A DNA stretch of 64,000 bases from Carnegiea gigantea (GCA_029747015.1 JAKOGI010001253.1:156501-220500), one strand, 5' to 3'. Positions 25,791 through 38,541 are shown, counted from the stretch's first letter. The notes: generated from the letters alone by a model not told the origin. Numbers and translations: made by a program.

Positions 25791-27480
25791 ATGGCTGAAG
25801 AACAAACCCTACTACCTAAGCAACTTAAGGACTATTTCATTCCTGCCACATATGATTTACCTACAAGAACATATATGCCCACTGTTATGGAGCCATTTGA
25901 GATTAAACATTCTCTATCCAAATGCTCTCGTCGTTTTATGGGCTAGGGTATGAAAATCTTTTCAAGCACGTTAATGTGTTCTTAGAGATTTGCTCCACTG
26001 TGTTTTTGAATAATATCTCTGATGATGCTCTACGCTTACGACTTTTTCCTTTTTCTTTGAAAGATAAAACTAAAGTTTAGTTGGACACTAGACCAATATC
26101 ACCACTTGGAATCAATTGCTAAAGAAATTCTTGAAAAGTCTTTCTCTATTGGTAAATTGACTGCCTTAAGACGTGCTATAACAACTTTCTTACAAAACAA
26201 AAATAAATAATTACATCAAAGTTGGGAAATGTTTAAAGAGTTGTTGCAAAGTTGTCCTCACGATGAGGTACCTATGTGGCAACTTGTCCAGAGTTTTTAC
26301 TCTGTCTTAGATTAGCATAATAGGTATATGGTTGATGCATCATGTGGTGGTACTTTCTTATATAAAACTCCCGAAGAAGCTTAGGAATTATTTGAACATT
26401 TGAGTGAAAATTCACATTTGCATGCCACTTCCTCACATTCTGATTTGCCTAGGCAATTAGGAAGTAAATAGGGGATTTATGAGGTTTCACATTCAATTGA
26501 TCTTTCTAGTAAAGTTGAGACTTTAGCTAAGAAATTTGATCAATTATTGTGCATGAACAAAGTGTCTAATGCCCCTTCTATGCAAGATGTGTGTACGATT
26601 TATGCTAGTCCCATGCATACTTCTATTGACTATCCTTGTATTGGTAAGTCTGACTGTGTGACTGAACACGTAAATGTTGCCTAAAGATTTCCTCCATCCA
26701 ATAATCCTTATTCTAATACCTATAATCATGGTTGGAGGAATCATCCTAATTTTTCATGGAGGTCATAAAATATTGAGAATTCTCAAGCATAGTCTAGCAG
26801 ACCTAGCCATCCTGGTTTCTAAAACCAGAGATATGCTCCTCCCTCTTCCCATCAAGCTTTATCTGGGGCTCTGATATAGACAAGGTAATTTCTAACCTTG
26901 GTACCTTGATTTCTGTTTTGCAAAGTGTTAACTTTAAGGTCCAAGGAATTGAGTTTAAAATGCATATTGTTGACTCTCACTTACAATCTATAACTAAGTT
27001 AGAAACCCAACTTGGGCAACTAGCCATAGCTGTAGGTAAAAGAGAAGAAGGAAAACTTCAAAGTCATTACATACAAAACCCTAAATGCCAACAATTTGAA
27101 TAATTGAAAGCTTTAATGGTTCTTAAGAGTGGTAAAGAAGTAGATAACAAGGTGAGTGAGAAGAAACATGATAAAGAGGAAAGACTTAAGACCATGGAGA
27201 GTGACCTTGATATTGAAAATAAGAATGACCCATCCCCTTCTCTTATTGTGTCTAACCCCACTGTGACATGCAAGCCAAGGGTTCCTTACCCTCAAGCCCT
27301 GGATACACCATTTTCTTCTAGGAGAGATAAGTAAAGATATGACATCTTAGAGATGTTTAAGCGGGTTAAGGTCAATCTTCCCCTCTTGAAAGTAATTAGA
27401 CAGATTTCGGCTTATGTTAAGTTCCTCAAAGACATGTACACTCTTAAAAGAAAATCTAAAGATGACAAGTCTAAATAGGT
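25791..27480 (+). pseudogene. gag region of the Athila-like element
   Basis: Begins at ATG 25791 (MAEEQTLLPKQLKDYF). It includes the gag stretch around DDALRLRLFPFSLKDKTK near 26020-26080 and the region LETQLGQLAIAVGKREEGK near 27000. Multiple in-frame stops and shifts prevent a full protein. Assignment rests on the Ty3 gag motif and its position before the protease. Confidence 0.8.
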
Positions 27481-27489
27481 TTTTCTAAA

Positions 27490-27830
27490 GTGAGCTTAAT
27501 TTTAAAGTGTGACACTCCATCTAAGTTCAAAGATCCCGGTGTCCCTATCATTTCATGTTATATTGGCAATCACAAATTTGAAATGGCACTTTTGGATTTG
27601 GGTTCTAGTGTTAATTTGATACCATATTCTGTGTACTTAGAGTTGGGATTGGGTGAACTGAAACGCTCCAACTGTACCCCTCAGCTTGCTAATAGCTTGG
27701 TTAGGATTCCTAGGGGGTGAATAGATGATATCTTGATCCAAATTGATAAAGGATTATTTCCCGTTGATTTTGTTATGTTGGACATGGACCTTAGTTGTGC
27801 TTCTAAGCCTAACTCTTATGTTCATGACTG
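27490..27830 (+). pseudogene. Aspartic protease remnant
   Basis: Reads FEMALLDLGSSVNLIPYSVY. The D-L-G-S-S/N-L-I-P pattern is the retropepsin active site of Athila-type elements. A stop at 27718-27720 follows RIPRG, but homologous sequence (IDDILIQIDKGLFPVDFVML) continues after it. Confidence 0.85.
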
Positions 27831-27999
27831 AGACATCTATCACTCCTGACCTACAGTTAATAGTGGTATTAGCTGTGGCTAGGAAGGGGCATCCTAAAAT
27901 GAGAGGGATTTGCTTAGATGTGTCCCCATCTAAGCTTGAGTTGAAATCTCTCCCTCAAGTATGTATTTCTAGGCCCTAAAGGGACTCTATTTGTTATTA

Positions 28000-29073
28000 C
28001 TTGTGATCAAGAGGAACAGTTGATTCGTGTCTTTTCTGATCATAAGGATGCTGTTGGATGGTCATTTGCTGATTTGAAAGGGATTAGTCTTACAATTTGT
28101 ATACATAGAATTCATTTGGAGGATGATGCCAAACCTGTTAGGCAAATGTAACGTAGAGTAAACCCTCACATGAAAGAAGTTGTCCAGAAAGAGGTTGTAA
28201 AACTTTTAGATGCAGGCATTATCTATCGATTTCTGATAGTCAATAGGTCAGTCCAGTTCAAGTAGTCCTTAAGAAACTAGCATAACTGCAGTTAAGAATA
28301 ATGAAGGTGAATTAATTCCTACTAGGCAGACCACAGGGTGATGGGTGTGCATTAATTAAGGAAAGCTGAATTTTGTCACTAGAAAGGACTATTTTTCCCT
28401 CCCATTCATTGATAAAATTTTCAAAAAAATTAGCTGGACAAAGTTTTTATTACTTTCCAGATTGGTATTTTAGTTACAAGCAAATACCTGTCTATCATGA
28501 GGATCAAGAGAAAACGATTTTGCATGCCCATCAGGTACATTCACTTATCGGAGGATACCTTTTGGGTTATGTAATGCATCTTTCACATTCCAAAGATGTA
28601 TGATGACCATATTTTCTAACTATATTGATGATTTTATGGAAGTATTTATGGATGATTTCTCTGTTTATGGTTCTTCTTTTGATGTGTGTCTTGCTAATTT
28701 ATCTACTATGCTGAAAAGATGTGAAGAAGTGAATCTGGTCCTGAGTTGGAACAAAAGTCATTTCATAGTCCAAGAAGAGATTGTGTTGGGTCATAAAGTG
28801 TCCAAAAAAGGTATTCAGGTTGATAAAGCCAAGGTTGATTTGATTTCTAATTTGTCTGTGCCTTCTTCTGTGAAACAAGTCAGATCATTCTTTGCCCATG
28901 CAGGTTTCTATAGGAGATTTATTAAGGATTTGAGTAAAGTAGCTCACCCACTTACTAATCTCCTTATGAAAGATGCTCCTTTTGTGATTGATGAGTCTTG
29001 TATGAAAGCTTTTGAAAAGCTTCTATCTTTATTGGTGTCGGCCCCTATTGTGCAGCCCCTTGATTTTTCTTAA
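28000..29073 (+). pseudogene. Reverse transcriptase remnant
   Basis: The N-terminal half (28000-28600) is broken by stops. From 28600 a 157-codon open frame contains the catalytic box FMDDFSVYG near 28648, followed by VNLVLSWNKSHFIVQEEIVL and VRSFFAHAGFYRRFIKDLSK, all characteristic of Ty3 RT. Confidence 0.92.
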
Positions 29074-29085
29074 CCATTTGAGATT

Positions 29086-29628
29086 ATGTGCAATGCATCT
29101 GATTTTGGCATTGGGGATGTTTTGAGTCAAAGGGTGAATAGAATTCCTCATGTCATTTACTATGCTAGTAGAACTTTAACTGATGCTCAAAAGAATTATT
29201 CTAGTACTGAAAAAGAGTTGCTAGCTGTAGTATTTGCATTTGATAAATTCCGTCCATACCTTTTGTGCTTGAAAGTGATTGTGTTCCTTGATCATGCTGC
29301 ATTAAAACACTTATTGGCTAAGAATGACACTAAACCAAGACTCATTAGATGGATTTTGTTGCTCCAAGAGTTTGATGTTGAAATAAAAGATAGGAAAGGT
29401 TCTAAAAATTTCGTTGCAAACCACTTGTCTAGAATCTTTACTGAGTATACTGATGACTTAGTTGGATTTTCTGGTCACTTTCCTGATGAGCAACTGTTTG
29501 TTGTATCACATGCTCCTCTCCCTTGGTTTGCTCACATTGTGAACTACCTTACCACTGGGAAGATTCCTCCTCATTGGTCCAAACAAGAAAAAGATAGGTT
29601 TTTCTCACAGGTAAGATATTACTATTGA
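29086..29628 (+). pseudogene. RNase H remnant
   Basis: An open stretch of 180 codons carries CNASDFGIGDVL, YYASRTLTDAQKNYSSTEKE, FLDHAALKHLL and FVANHLSRI. The usual final Asp (ADHLSR) is Asn here, so even this open segment has lost a catalytic residue. Confidence 0.9.
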
Positions 29629-29659
29629 GAAGATCCTTATCTTTTCAAACATTGTTCTG

Positions 29660-30568
29660 ACCACGTGGTACGCAGATGTGTCCCCGAGAGTGAAATTCAT
29701 AGTATTCTCACCTTTTGTTACTCTTATGCTTGTGGTGGTTACTTTAGAGGTCGCAGGACAGTTGCAAAAGTCTCTGTTTAGAGATGCTCACCAATTCTGT
29801 CTTACTTATGAGCGTTGCCAACGTACGGGTGCCCTGTCCCGTCGTAATGTGATGCCCCTTTTCGTTATTCTGATTATTGAAATATTTGATGTGTGGGGCA
29901 TTGATTTCATGGGTCCATTTCCCCCATCTTTTGACTTTGTATACATATTGCTTGCTGTTGATTATGTGTCAAAGTGGGCGGAAGCTCAAGCTACTAGGAC
30001 CAATGACCACAAGGTTATGGTCAAGTTTGTAAAAGAGTACATTTTCTGTCAATATGGTACCCTAAGAGCTCTTATTAGTGATGGAGATAGTTATTTTTGT
30101 CATCGTTCTTTTGAGGCTTTCCTTAGAAAGTATTATGTGCCTCATAAAGTAGCTACTCCCTATCACCCTCAAACTAGTGGTCAAGTTGAGATGTCCAATC
30201 GTGAGATCAAGTTTATACTTAAGAAAACGGTTCGGCCTGATAGCGAAGACTGGTCTTTGAGATTGCATGATGCTCTTTAGGCTTATTGTACTGCTTATAA
30301 GATTCCCATTGGGATGTCCCTTTACCGGCTACTTTTTGCTAAGGCTTGTCACTTGCCAGTTGAATTAGAACACTGTACTTTTTGGGCCATTAAAGCTTTT
30401 AATTTTGATGTGAAACAAACGTGTTCTAACCGTAGGCTTCAATTGAATGAATTGGATGAATTGCATAATAAATCCTATGAGAATGCTAAGGTTTATAAAC
30501 CCAAAACCAAAGCTTTTCATGATAAAACCATTTCTCGTAAATCTTTTAAACCTAATCAGAAGGTTTGA
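29660..30568 (+). pseudogene. Integrase remnant
   Basis: Zinc-region residues appear in HQFCLTYERCQRTG. The catalytic D,D,E are seen as WGIDFMGPF, ISDGDSYF and SGQVEMSNREIK. A TAG after LHDAL at 30278-30280 and further changes break the C-terminal part, which resumes as the 84-codon frame at 30314-30568. Confidence 0.9.
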
Positions 30569-31943
30569 CTTTTTAACTCTAAACTTAAGCCGTTTCCTGG
30601 TTGAGATCTAGGTGGGATGGTCCTTTTGTTATCCAACAAGTGTTTCCCTCTGAGGCGGTTTAAATTTTGGATCCTCAAGATGGTAGAGTTCTTATGATAA
30701 ATAGCTGACATTTGAAACCTATTGTGACTCATGATATTGACCCTGATTTGATTGAATCCATCAATCTAGTAGACCTAGTTTACTATGATTAGTGGATGGG
30801 ACTTTGTCTGGCTAAAGACATAAAACTTAGCACTTGTTGGGATGCAATCTAATCTTTTAGAAGACTTTGAGTCTTTTGTTTTGTTTTTTTCCCCTTTTTG
30901 ATCAAGGTGTGCTTGTGTTCTTTTGGGTGTGATTCTTCACTTAATTTTTGGCTGTTGTGGTTGGTGATTGTTGTGAAGGTACTTTGGGAGTTTGATTGTT
31001 GGGCTTATATGGAAATGACTTCCTCGTGCTGCCAGGTTGTGTTGTTCTTTTCTCTATTTCTCTCTTTCTTATTCTTTTCTACATTGAGGACAATGTAAGG
31101 TTTGGGTATGAGGGAAGGCAAAATGAAAATTTTGAGAAAAATTAAAACTTGAAAATCTGTGAGTGAATTTGATTTTGGGAAGAGTTTGAGTGTTCTGATT
31201 ATGTATGTTCTACTTTCTTTATGTGGATTTGATTAATGTGGCACATGCTCATTAGAGATTATTTCTAACTTTGACTAGTCGAAGGTCCAACATTTTTGTT
31301 GTGCTAATGCCACTATGTAACTGATTTTGAGTTAAGATGTAACCGCATTTACAATGTCATGATGAGCATTCGATAAGCATTGAGTTCCCCATTGATTTTT
31401 CAATCAATAAAGAAAATAGATTGAATTAATCAAGTTTTGATTTTGGTACCCGTGTTCAGGTTATATATTTATCCATATCTTTAATCGTCCACATATGTAC
31501 TAAGTGCTTCTCTGAGTGTCATCTTTATTCATATCTTTATCTACTCAAGAGAGCACATAGAATCATGTAACTTTTGAAAAAATTCAAAGTCTCAAAAAAA
31601 AGAAAATTCAGAAAAAGAATAATAAATAGATCTGGCATTGCGGACTTGATGTTAAAGATGCTCTTGTGATTTTTGTTATGTGGGGTAAAATTTTGTCCTT
31701 ATGATTTGCTACATGGCTTCATTGTATGCTTAATTTACTTTAATCTTGGCCTATTGGCTTAGTTGAAATTAGAAATCTTTGATAATAAGTTGTGGGTTGG
31801 TTGTGAATTGATATGTGTGATTTGGAGTGGGTATTCATAGTTGGATCACTTGATTTTCTTCCCTGATCTATTCTTATTCTTCTTGATAGTGTAAATGAAT
31901 ATATGCATTAATGATGTTCTTTGCTCGAGGACTAGCAAGTTTT
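30569..31943 (+). other. Post-pol non-coding region of the Athila-like element
   Basis: Long 3' spacer with the GAGGACAATGTAAGGTTTGG motif near 31085, often seen in Athila-type elements. A small hydrophobic frame (30898-31098) may be chance. No env-like gene is supportable. Confidence 0.7.
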
Positions 31944-31956
31944 GGTGTAGGGGAGT
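31944..31956 (+). other. Polypurine tract
   Basis: GGTGTAGGGGAGT lies immediately before the TG of the 3' LTR. Confidence 0.8.
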
Positions 31957-33691
31957 TGATAATTCATATTTTATATGAACTTTTACCTTTCATTTTACCT
32001 ACTTTTAAGTCTTTGAAATATACTTTTATGAGTAAATAATGCATATTTTGTGTAATTTTCAGATAAAAATAAAATAAAAGAATTTGGGCGGAGTTGTTCA
32101 ATGCTACTTGATTTTTCACATGTGCAATGCCTAGAGTCCAAGCCCAAGAGATAAGAAAAAGAAGAAAGGGAGTAAAGGGCTGTGTGGGCCAATTCTGGCA
32201 GTCCAGTTCATGGCCCGTCCCGTGGCCCAAACACCCTACCCAGCCCTCCTCTCTTGCTCCCACCGTGCGGGCCTTGTGTGACCCACAACCCGTCTGGCTC
32301 CAAATTCGCCCAGTCTCTCTTCTCTTCTCTCTTTAGGCCACGGATGGGCCTGTTCTTCACAGCCCAACAGCTCGCCAGCCCCAAGCCTAGTGGCCAAACC
32401 CTCTCTCTCCCTCCTCTCTTCCTCTTCGCCTGGCCCGGCCCAATCTCTAGCACCCGTTCTTCTCCCCTTTTTTCTGGCCCGCGGCCCACTGCCCACCTCC
32501 TTTAACTTACCATAGTGCTTAATTCTTCAGATGCACTAATCATTAACCTAGTCAAAGTTAATTAATTTTGATTAATTGTTTGCTTAAAACTAGCCCTTTT
32601 CCATGCAATATAATAGTCAAGAATTAATTAAAATTAATTTTATTAATTTTTGGACACCAAAAAAGGTTGGATTTCCACTATAAAAAAGTGTCATGGATTG
32701 GAGCAATTCATTTACTCACTCGTCCATCCACTCACTCACCCAAGTATCTTCTCATTCTCATCTTCCATCTTTCATTTTTTTAAGAGAGAGTCTTTGTAAG
32801 ACAATCATTTGTGTTGAGGGGTTTAGAAGAAAATAAGCTTGAAATTAGCTATTTTTCTCTTCTTATCATCTCATTTGTGAGTCACATTTGAGAGTTTACA
32901 CTTAATTTTATCATTTTTTGTAACTAAGTGCAAAAGTTTGGACATAAGAAGTGAAAGATACCAAGGTATTTTCACTAACTATGGCCGACTCAACTACTCA
33001 TTTATAGGATTAGGATGGATCCTTGATAATAATATTAGTTTTCCTAATTTTTTTGGAGGTTATTCTTGTCTCTTTCATTGAACAATTTTGAGTTCATATT
33101 TGATCTTAACTTATTTATGCATCTTAATACTATTGTTAATCATGTTGATTACAATAGTTTAATTTGCTATGCCAAATAAATATTAGACTTTGTAGGCTAA
33201 TATGATGATTATATATGTAATTGAACTTAAAATTATAATTGTTAAAATTGGATAATTTATACTAGAGATTAGATGAGCTATGCCTAAAAAGAATGATTCA
33301 TGCTAAACGACTCGATAAATAATCTCATTTGATAATCATAATCATCTTTTTAATTTATGACCTAATTGTTGTAGTTTAGATTGAACAAGAGACAAATTGA
33401 GCCCCATTTGAATTAATAATTCAATATTTGCATCAATGGTGAAATCCAAAATCCTAGATCTTTCTTTTATTTGATTTGTCTCCACTTTCTTGACTCATTT
33501 ACTCCTCTTTTGTTCCGTTAATTCATATTGACAATCGAACTCCTCAATTGAACTATTTATAATCGGAAAGGCTAAATTTAAAATCACTATTGTTACTCGT
33601 GGGATCGACACCCCTGTACTCGCTAGTCTACAATTAACCTTGCGCACTTGCAAATAAAAGGGTTTTAAAACTAAACATAAAATCCACGTCA
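31957..33691 (+). repeat. 3' LTR of the Athila-like element
   Basis: 1735 bp, TGATAATTCAT to GTCA, collinear with the 5' LTR. The following five bases (ATTGT) form the diverged target duplication, after which the tandem unit resumes (TAATGAAACTAG). Confidence 0.93.
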
Positions 33692-33696
33692 ATTGT

Positions 33697-36600
33697 TAAT
33701 GAAACTAGTCTCTTTGTAATTCAGTTAAAAATCTAATGCATGCATATGACTCTCACATCATAGATTCCAAATGCATATGACTCTCACATTATAGATTCCA
33801 AATGCGGTTTTGGTTGCTCCAGTGTGTAATAACTCTAATGGGGGATCTTATTGCATAAATAGTTATTGTGGAGTGAAAAAGTAGTTCACTCAACTTTAAA
33901 ACCTTTCCAAGGTCGTTTCTTTGCCAAACTACCTCATTTTGAATCTATGTAGTCCATAATTCCACATCCCCAATGTGGTTAATGCAACTATTAGCCAGAA
34001 CAATTGTGTCAATTCTGTCTTGAATCATAAAAAATTCATAAAATATTGAAGTGAATGCCCATAAAAGTTAGATAGAAGTTATAAAATTCAACAAAACCAA
34101 AAAAAGGATGGCCTTCAATAAAATTTCTGGATTCACCAATTAGATGGATTGGTACTTCAAAGCTTTATTTAGCGCCAAGAATAAGGTTTATGCAAAGGGT
34201 GACAGTATAGTCAACGTAGAGACGTCCCTATGTGGAAAGTTGTAAATGCAAAACTGGAAATCAACTACGAAAAGGTTGAAAATGTAACAAAATTCACACG
34301 ATAGGGGAAATGCTCCTGACTCCACAAAATTATTGTAATGAAGAAGTTTCCGATGACACTCTTGACTGCGCAAAAGATTGAGATTCCGTGATATTCTTCA
34401 GATTAGGTTGGGCAACCCGAAACCTGTACTATTGAGCTGACTATGTTGTCTTCTCATGCTGTAGCTAGACAACTACTCCATAGAAAGCACAGCAAAAATG
34501 CGCTCCCTAACACCAATCAATTCATATGCATTTTCTTCAAACTAAACCACCTCTAAAATTCCCGTGACTATCCCCATTGAGACTTACTGCACTCTAACAC
34601 ATAAATGCTTCAGTTTAGTGATCCACACACTCAAATTCTATAAGACACCGTAATTGGAGGACCTAGTCTATTAATTAAAGAAATGCAAGAAAGAGTAACG
34701 ATACTGAAGCTAAGTAAGGAAGAGGATAGAAAAGGCAAGCCGGATGGGATGATCTTCAAGCAGGTCCTTCTACTTACAGTAATGAACTAAAGTAAAAAAA
34801 AACCTCTCTAAGCTATCCTCGGCCATTTTTGTATGGGGTAATATATATTCAACCATTTTTAAATCTAACGTTAATAGAACTAGCCTCTTTTTCATTTAGT
34901 TATAAATCTAATGCATGCATATGACTCTCACATTATGAATTCAAATAGTGATTTTTGTTGCTCTAATGCATAATAACTCCAATGTGGAGTCTTCCTGCCT
35001 AATATAGTTATTGCGGGGTGAAAAAGCGGTTCATTAGACTTCAAAACCTGTCCTAGGCGGTTGCTTTGTCGAACAAGCACATTTTGAATCTACGTAATCC
35101 ACAACACCACATCTCCCAACGCGGTTAATGCATTAGAAAAATTGTGTCAATTCTATCTTGAATCATCAAAAATTCATAAAATAGTAAAGTGAATGCCCAT
35201 AAAAGTTGGATAGAAGTTATAAAATTCAACAAAACGAAAAAACAGATGCCATTGAATAAAATTTCTGGATTCGCCAATTGGATGGATTGGTACTTCAAAG
35301 CTTTATTTAGCATCAAGAATGAAGTCTATCCAATGGGTGACAGTATATTCAATGTAGAGAGGTCTCGCTGTAGTAAGCAGTAGGTGTAAAACTGGAAATC
35401 AACTACGAAAAGCTTGAAAATTTAACAAAATTCACACAATAGGAGAAACTCTCCTTACTCCCCAAAATTATTGTAATGAAGAAGTTTCCGAGGACTTTCT
35501 TAACTAAACAAAACTGACTTACAATACTAAGGATCAGGGTAAGACACAGATCAGTTCATATGGATTTTCTTCAAACTGACCCTTCTCTAAAATTCCCATT
35601 ACTGTCCCCATTGAGACTTATTGCACTCTGACACATAAATGCTTCAGTTTAGTGATCCCAACACTTACATTCTACAAGACACTGTTATTGGACGACCTAC
35701 TTTGTTAATTAAGGAAATAACAAGAAAGAGTAACGACACTGAAGTTAACAAAGAGGAGAGAAAAGGCATGCTTGATGGGATGATTGTAAAGAAATAAGAA
35801 GTAACAGTAACGATATTGAAGCTAACAAAGGAAGAGGAGAGAAAAGGCAGGCTTGATGGGATGATTTTCAAGCACGTCTTTCTAATTATAATAACAAACT
35901 AAAGTAAAATACATCTCTAAACTATCTTTGACCGTTTTTGTATGGAGTGATATATATTCAATCATTTTTAAATCTAAGGTTAATGGAACTGGCTTCTTTG
36001 TCATTCAGTTATAAATTTAACACATGCATATGGCTCTCACATTATTATAGATTCAAAATGTTGTTTCAGTTGCTCTAATGTATAATAACTTTGATATGGA
36101 ATCTTCTGCATAACATAGTTAGTTATCGCAGGGTGAAAAAGTGATTCACTCAACTTCAAAACCTGTCTAACTTTAAAACCAATCCAAGGTGGTTGCTTCG
36201 TCAAACAACCACATTTTGAATCTATGAAGTCCACAATTCCACATCCCTGAATGTGGTTCATGCAGATATTAGCCAAAAAAATTGTGTCAATTCTGTCTTG
36301 AATCGCCAAAAAATCATAAAATATAGAAGCAACGCCCATAAAATTTGCATAGAAGTTATAAAATTCAACAAAATGAAAAAATGAAAACCATTAAATAAAA
36401 TTTCTGGATTCACCAACGGGATGGATTGGTATTTCAAAGCTTCATTTAGCATTAAGAGTGAGGTCTATGCATTACTTGATAGTATAGTCAACATAGAGAG
36501 GTCCATCTCTAGTAGGTAGTAAGTGCAAAACTGGAAATCAACTATGAAAAGCCTAAAAGTTTAACAAAATTCACACTATTTCTCCTGACTCGACAAAATT

Positions 36601-37155
36601 ATTATACTGAAGAAGTTCTCAAGGACTCTATCGGTTGCACAAAACATCGAGATTCATTGATACTCTTCAAACTAGGTTGGGCAACCCAAAACTTGTACTA
36701 CTGAGCTGAATATGTTGTCTTCTCATCCTGTAGCTAGACGACTACTCTGTAGAAAACACAGCAAAAATACATTTCCTGACTTGCAATACTAAGGATCATG
36801 GTAAGACATATCGGTTAATATGCATTTTCTTCAAACTGACCCTTCTCTACAATTCCTATGACTATCCATGTTGAGACGTATTGCACGCATTTTCTTCAAA
36901 CTGTCCCTTCTCTAAAATTCCTATGACTATCCATGTTGAGACGTATTGCACTCTGACACATAAATGCTTCAATTTAGTCATCCTAACACTTGCATTCTAC
37001 AAGACACTCTTATTGGAGGACCTGGACTGTTAATTAAAAAAACAGCAAGAAAGAGTAATGACACTGAAGCTGAGAAAGGAGGAGGAGAGAAATAGCAGGC
37101 TGGACGGGATGATCTTCAAGCAGATCCTTCTAGTTCCAGTAACAAACTTGCACTA
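33697..37155. repeat. Tandem array, right segment (rest of unit 6, units 7-9)
   Basis: Landmark positions are about 34257, 35396 and 36535, again about 1.14 kb apart. Joining the left part of unit 6 (from 22794) to this segment without the LTR element restores a normal spacing of about 1.19 kb. Small internal duplications are visible: about 33757-33800, about 35745-35860 and a 75-bp one at about 36825-36960. The array stops near 37155, after CCAGTAACAAACTTG. Confidence 0.94.
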
Positions 37156-38438
37156 CCTAAAGAAAGGGAGTTCCACTATCACATCAGCACGGAGAAGGCG
37201 GTGAAATGTGGAGAACTTGTCTCATTTTTCCCAAAAAATTGTGCTTCATTTGGTACCAGGTTCAGTGTTTGCATAAATTGTCCTTTTTCCTGCCACAATG
37301 GAATCAATTGCCAGCAAGCTCAGATCCCCCCCCCCCCCCCCAAAAAAAAAAAGCAAAAAACAGGAAGGAAAAAAAGGACTTATAAACTTCCTGGCAGGTT
37401 TTGACAAATGTAAACAAACACAGCCAAAATGTTGTCCATCTACTCCAGCCAAAATGTTGTCCATCAACTCCAGACCCTTAAAAGGAATATCCAGAACCAT
37501 CTCCATCACAAAAGAAGATGAACTTGTAACTGGAATAATAAAAGCCAGCAATCAGACAAACTTCGATGCTGATTCACAGGGAAAGCGAAGGCAGTTAAGC
37601 AACTAACCACGTAAGCTAGCAGATACATCTATGGTACATGCGCGCTTGAACATCAAGCAGGTCACTGGATTAACCAGGGTGATGGAGTCTTCTTGAAGAA
37701 GGTAAGCATTTTATACACCTAAAGCTCCACAAGAAAAGACTGCCAACAGCAGCACAAGGTGTGATGGCACACTTCTGAAAACTTACAAGACAAAATTTGC
37801 TCTAGCAGCTCAGCACATACAGAAAAGTGCATGGATTCATCACTCAACAAGGCAAAAGCAGCATTAGGCTATGATCAGTATCAGGCACAGATAATTCGAT
37901 TCACCTGCCAAGATGCATATATTTGTGTAGAGAGGCTTCCAGCATATATAGTACCATATTGCAAACTAAATAACATGTTTAGTAGTTAGATCAAGCCTCA
38001 TCATGAAATCAACCAATGCTGGAATTAATCTGCTTGTAAACAATTACATCAAAGCCTGGCCCCCGCTCGGCTGTACTAGAACTACTAACAAAAACAGGTA
38101 GTTAGACGAGCGTAGCACATACGCTCAGGCTAACCAGCCATGGTAAGAGGGATGAACTTCTCAAAACAGCAACACACCAGGTAAATACTAAGTACCTCAA
38201 GAGTTCATAAAAGCGATAGAATGCCACTTCTGATTCACATCCAAAATCCGTTCCTCTTCTTGCCTTCTTCTGGCAGACCCACATGCCATTCCAGCAAGAG
38301 TTGTGATCACACAGTGAAAGAAAGATTAGAAAGGTTCAATGACATTGCTCTGTTGCTGAACAGGAACACATCTTCGTGTGAAAGATAACAATAACATCGC
38401 CGATGGTGAAGGTTGGATAGTTGAATTGTTATCATTTT
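37156..38438. other. Intergenic or 3' flanking DNA, no gene seen
   Basis: Contains a poly-C/poly-A tract (37326-37352) and an 18-bp near-tandem duplication (CCAAAATGTTGTCCATC twice near 37420-37460). I looked specifically for MOR1 C-terminal exons here and found none. The part next to 38439 may be the 3' UTR of the small gene above it. Confidence 0.5.
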
Positions 38439-38541
38439 CTACCTCTTTCTCCGTATGCGTCCTTTCTGCCGGCCAGGTGTAGAATAAGCATACTCAAGTC
38501 CTCTTATGGACGGCGGAGAATAACCCTCGCCATTCTGATCC
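38439..38541 (-). CDS. Putative terminal exon of an unrecognised gene
   Basis: On the minus strand an acceptor (GCATAG) at 38543-38542 is followed by 34 codons ending in TAG at 38441-38439. They read DQNGEGYSPPSIRGLEYAY, then a basic tail GRQKGRIRRKR. The composition and clean stop look like real coding sequence. Its phase (one base before the first full codon) fits the donor of the exon at 39286-39386. I do not recognise the family. The basic tail could bind nucleic acid, but that is a guess. Confidence 0.45.

Larger units (their letters stand above)
23430..33691 (+). mobile_element. Athila-like Ty3 (gypsy) LTR retrotransposon, decayed
   Basis: A full-length but inactive element of about 10.3 kb. 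LTRs are at 23430-25181 and 31957-33691, both beginning TGATAATTCAT and ending CA. It is flanked by a 5-bp duplication, GTTGT on the left and ATTGT (one change) on the right at 33692-33696. The order gag, protease, RT, RNase H, integrase is that of Ty3-type elements. The FMDDFSVYG RT motif, the TTTTTGG primer site after the LTR and the GAGGACAATGT motif upstream of the 3' LTR fit the Athila lineage. Many stops interrupt gag and RT. It sits inside unit 6 of the tandem array. Confidence 0.93.

Noticed and set aside
17015..37155. Possibility that the array is a CRISPR-like or rDNA-spacer array
   Set aside because: Units are about 1.14 kb and diverged, with no short repeats and unique spacers and no rRNA sequence.
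37201..37606. Small plus-strand frames around the poly-C/poly-A tract
   Set aside because: They are driven by homopolymer runs (Pro and Lys runs) and have no splice or family support.
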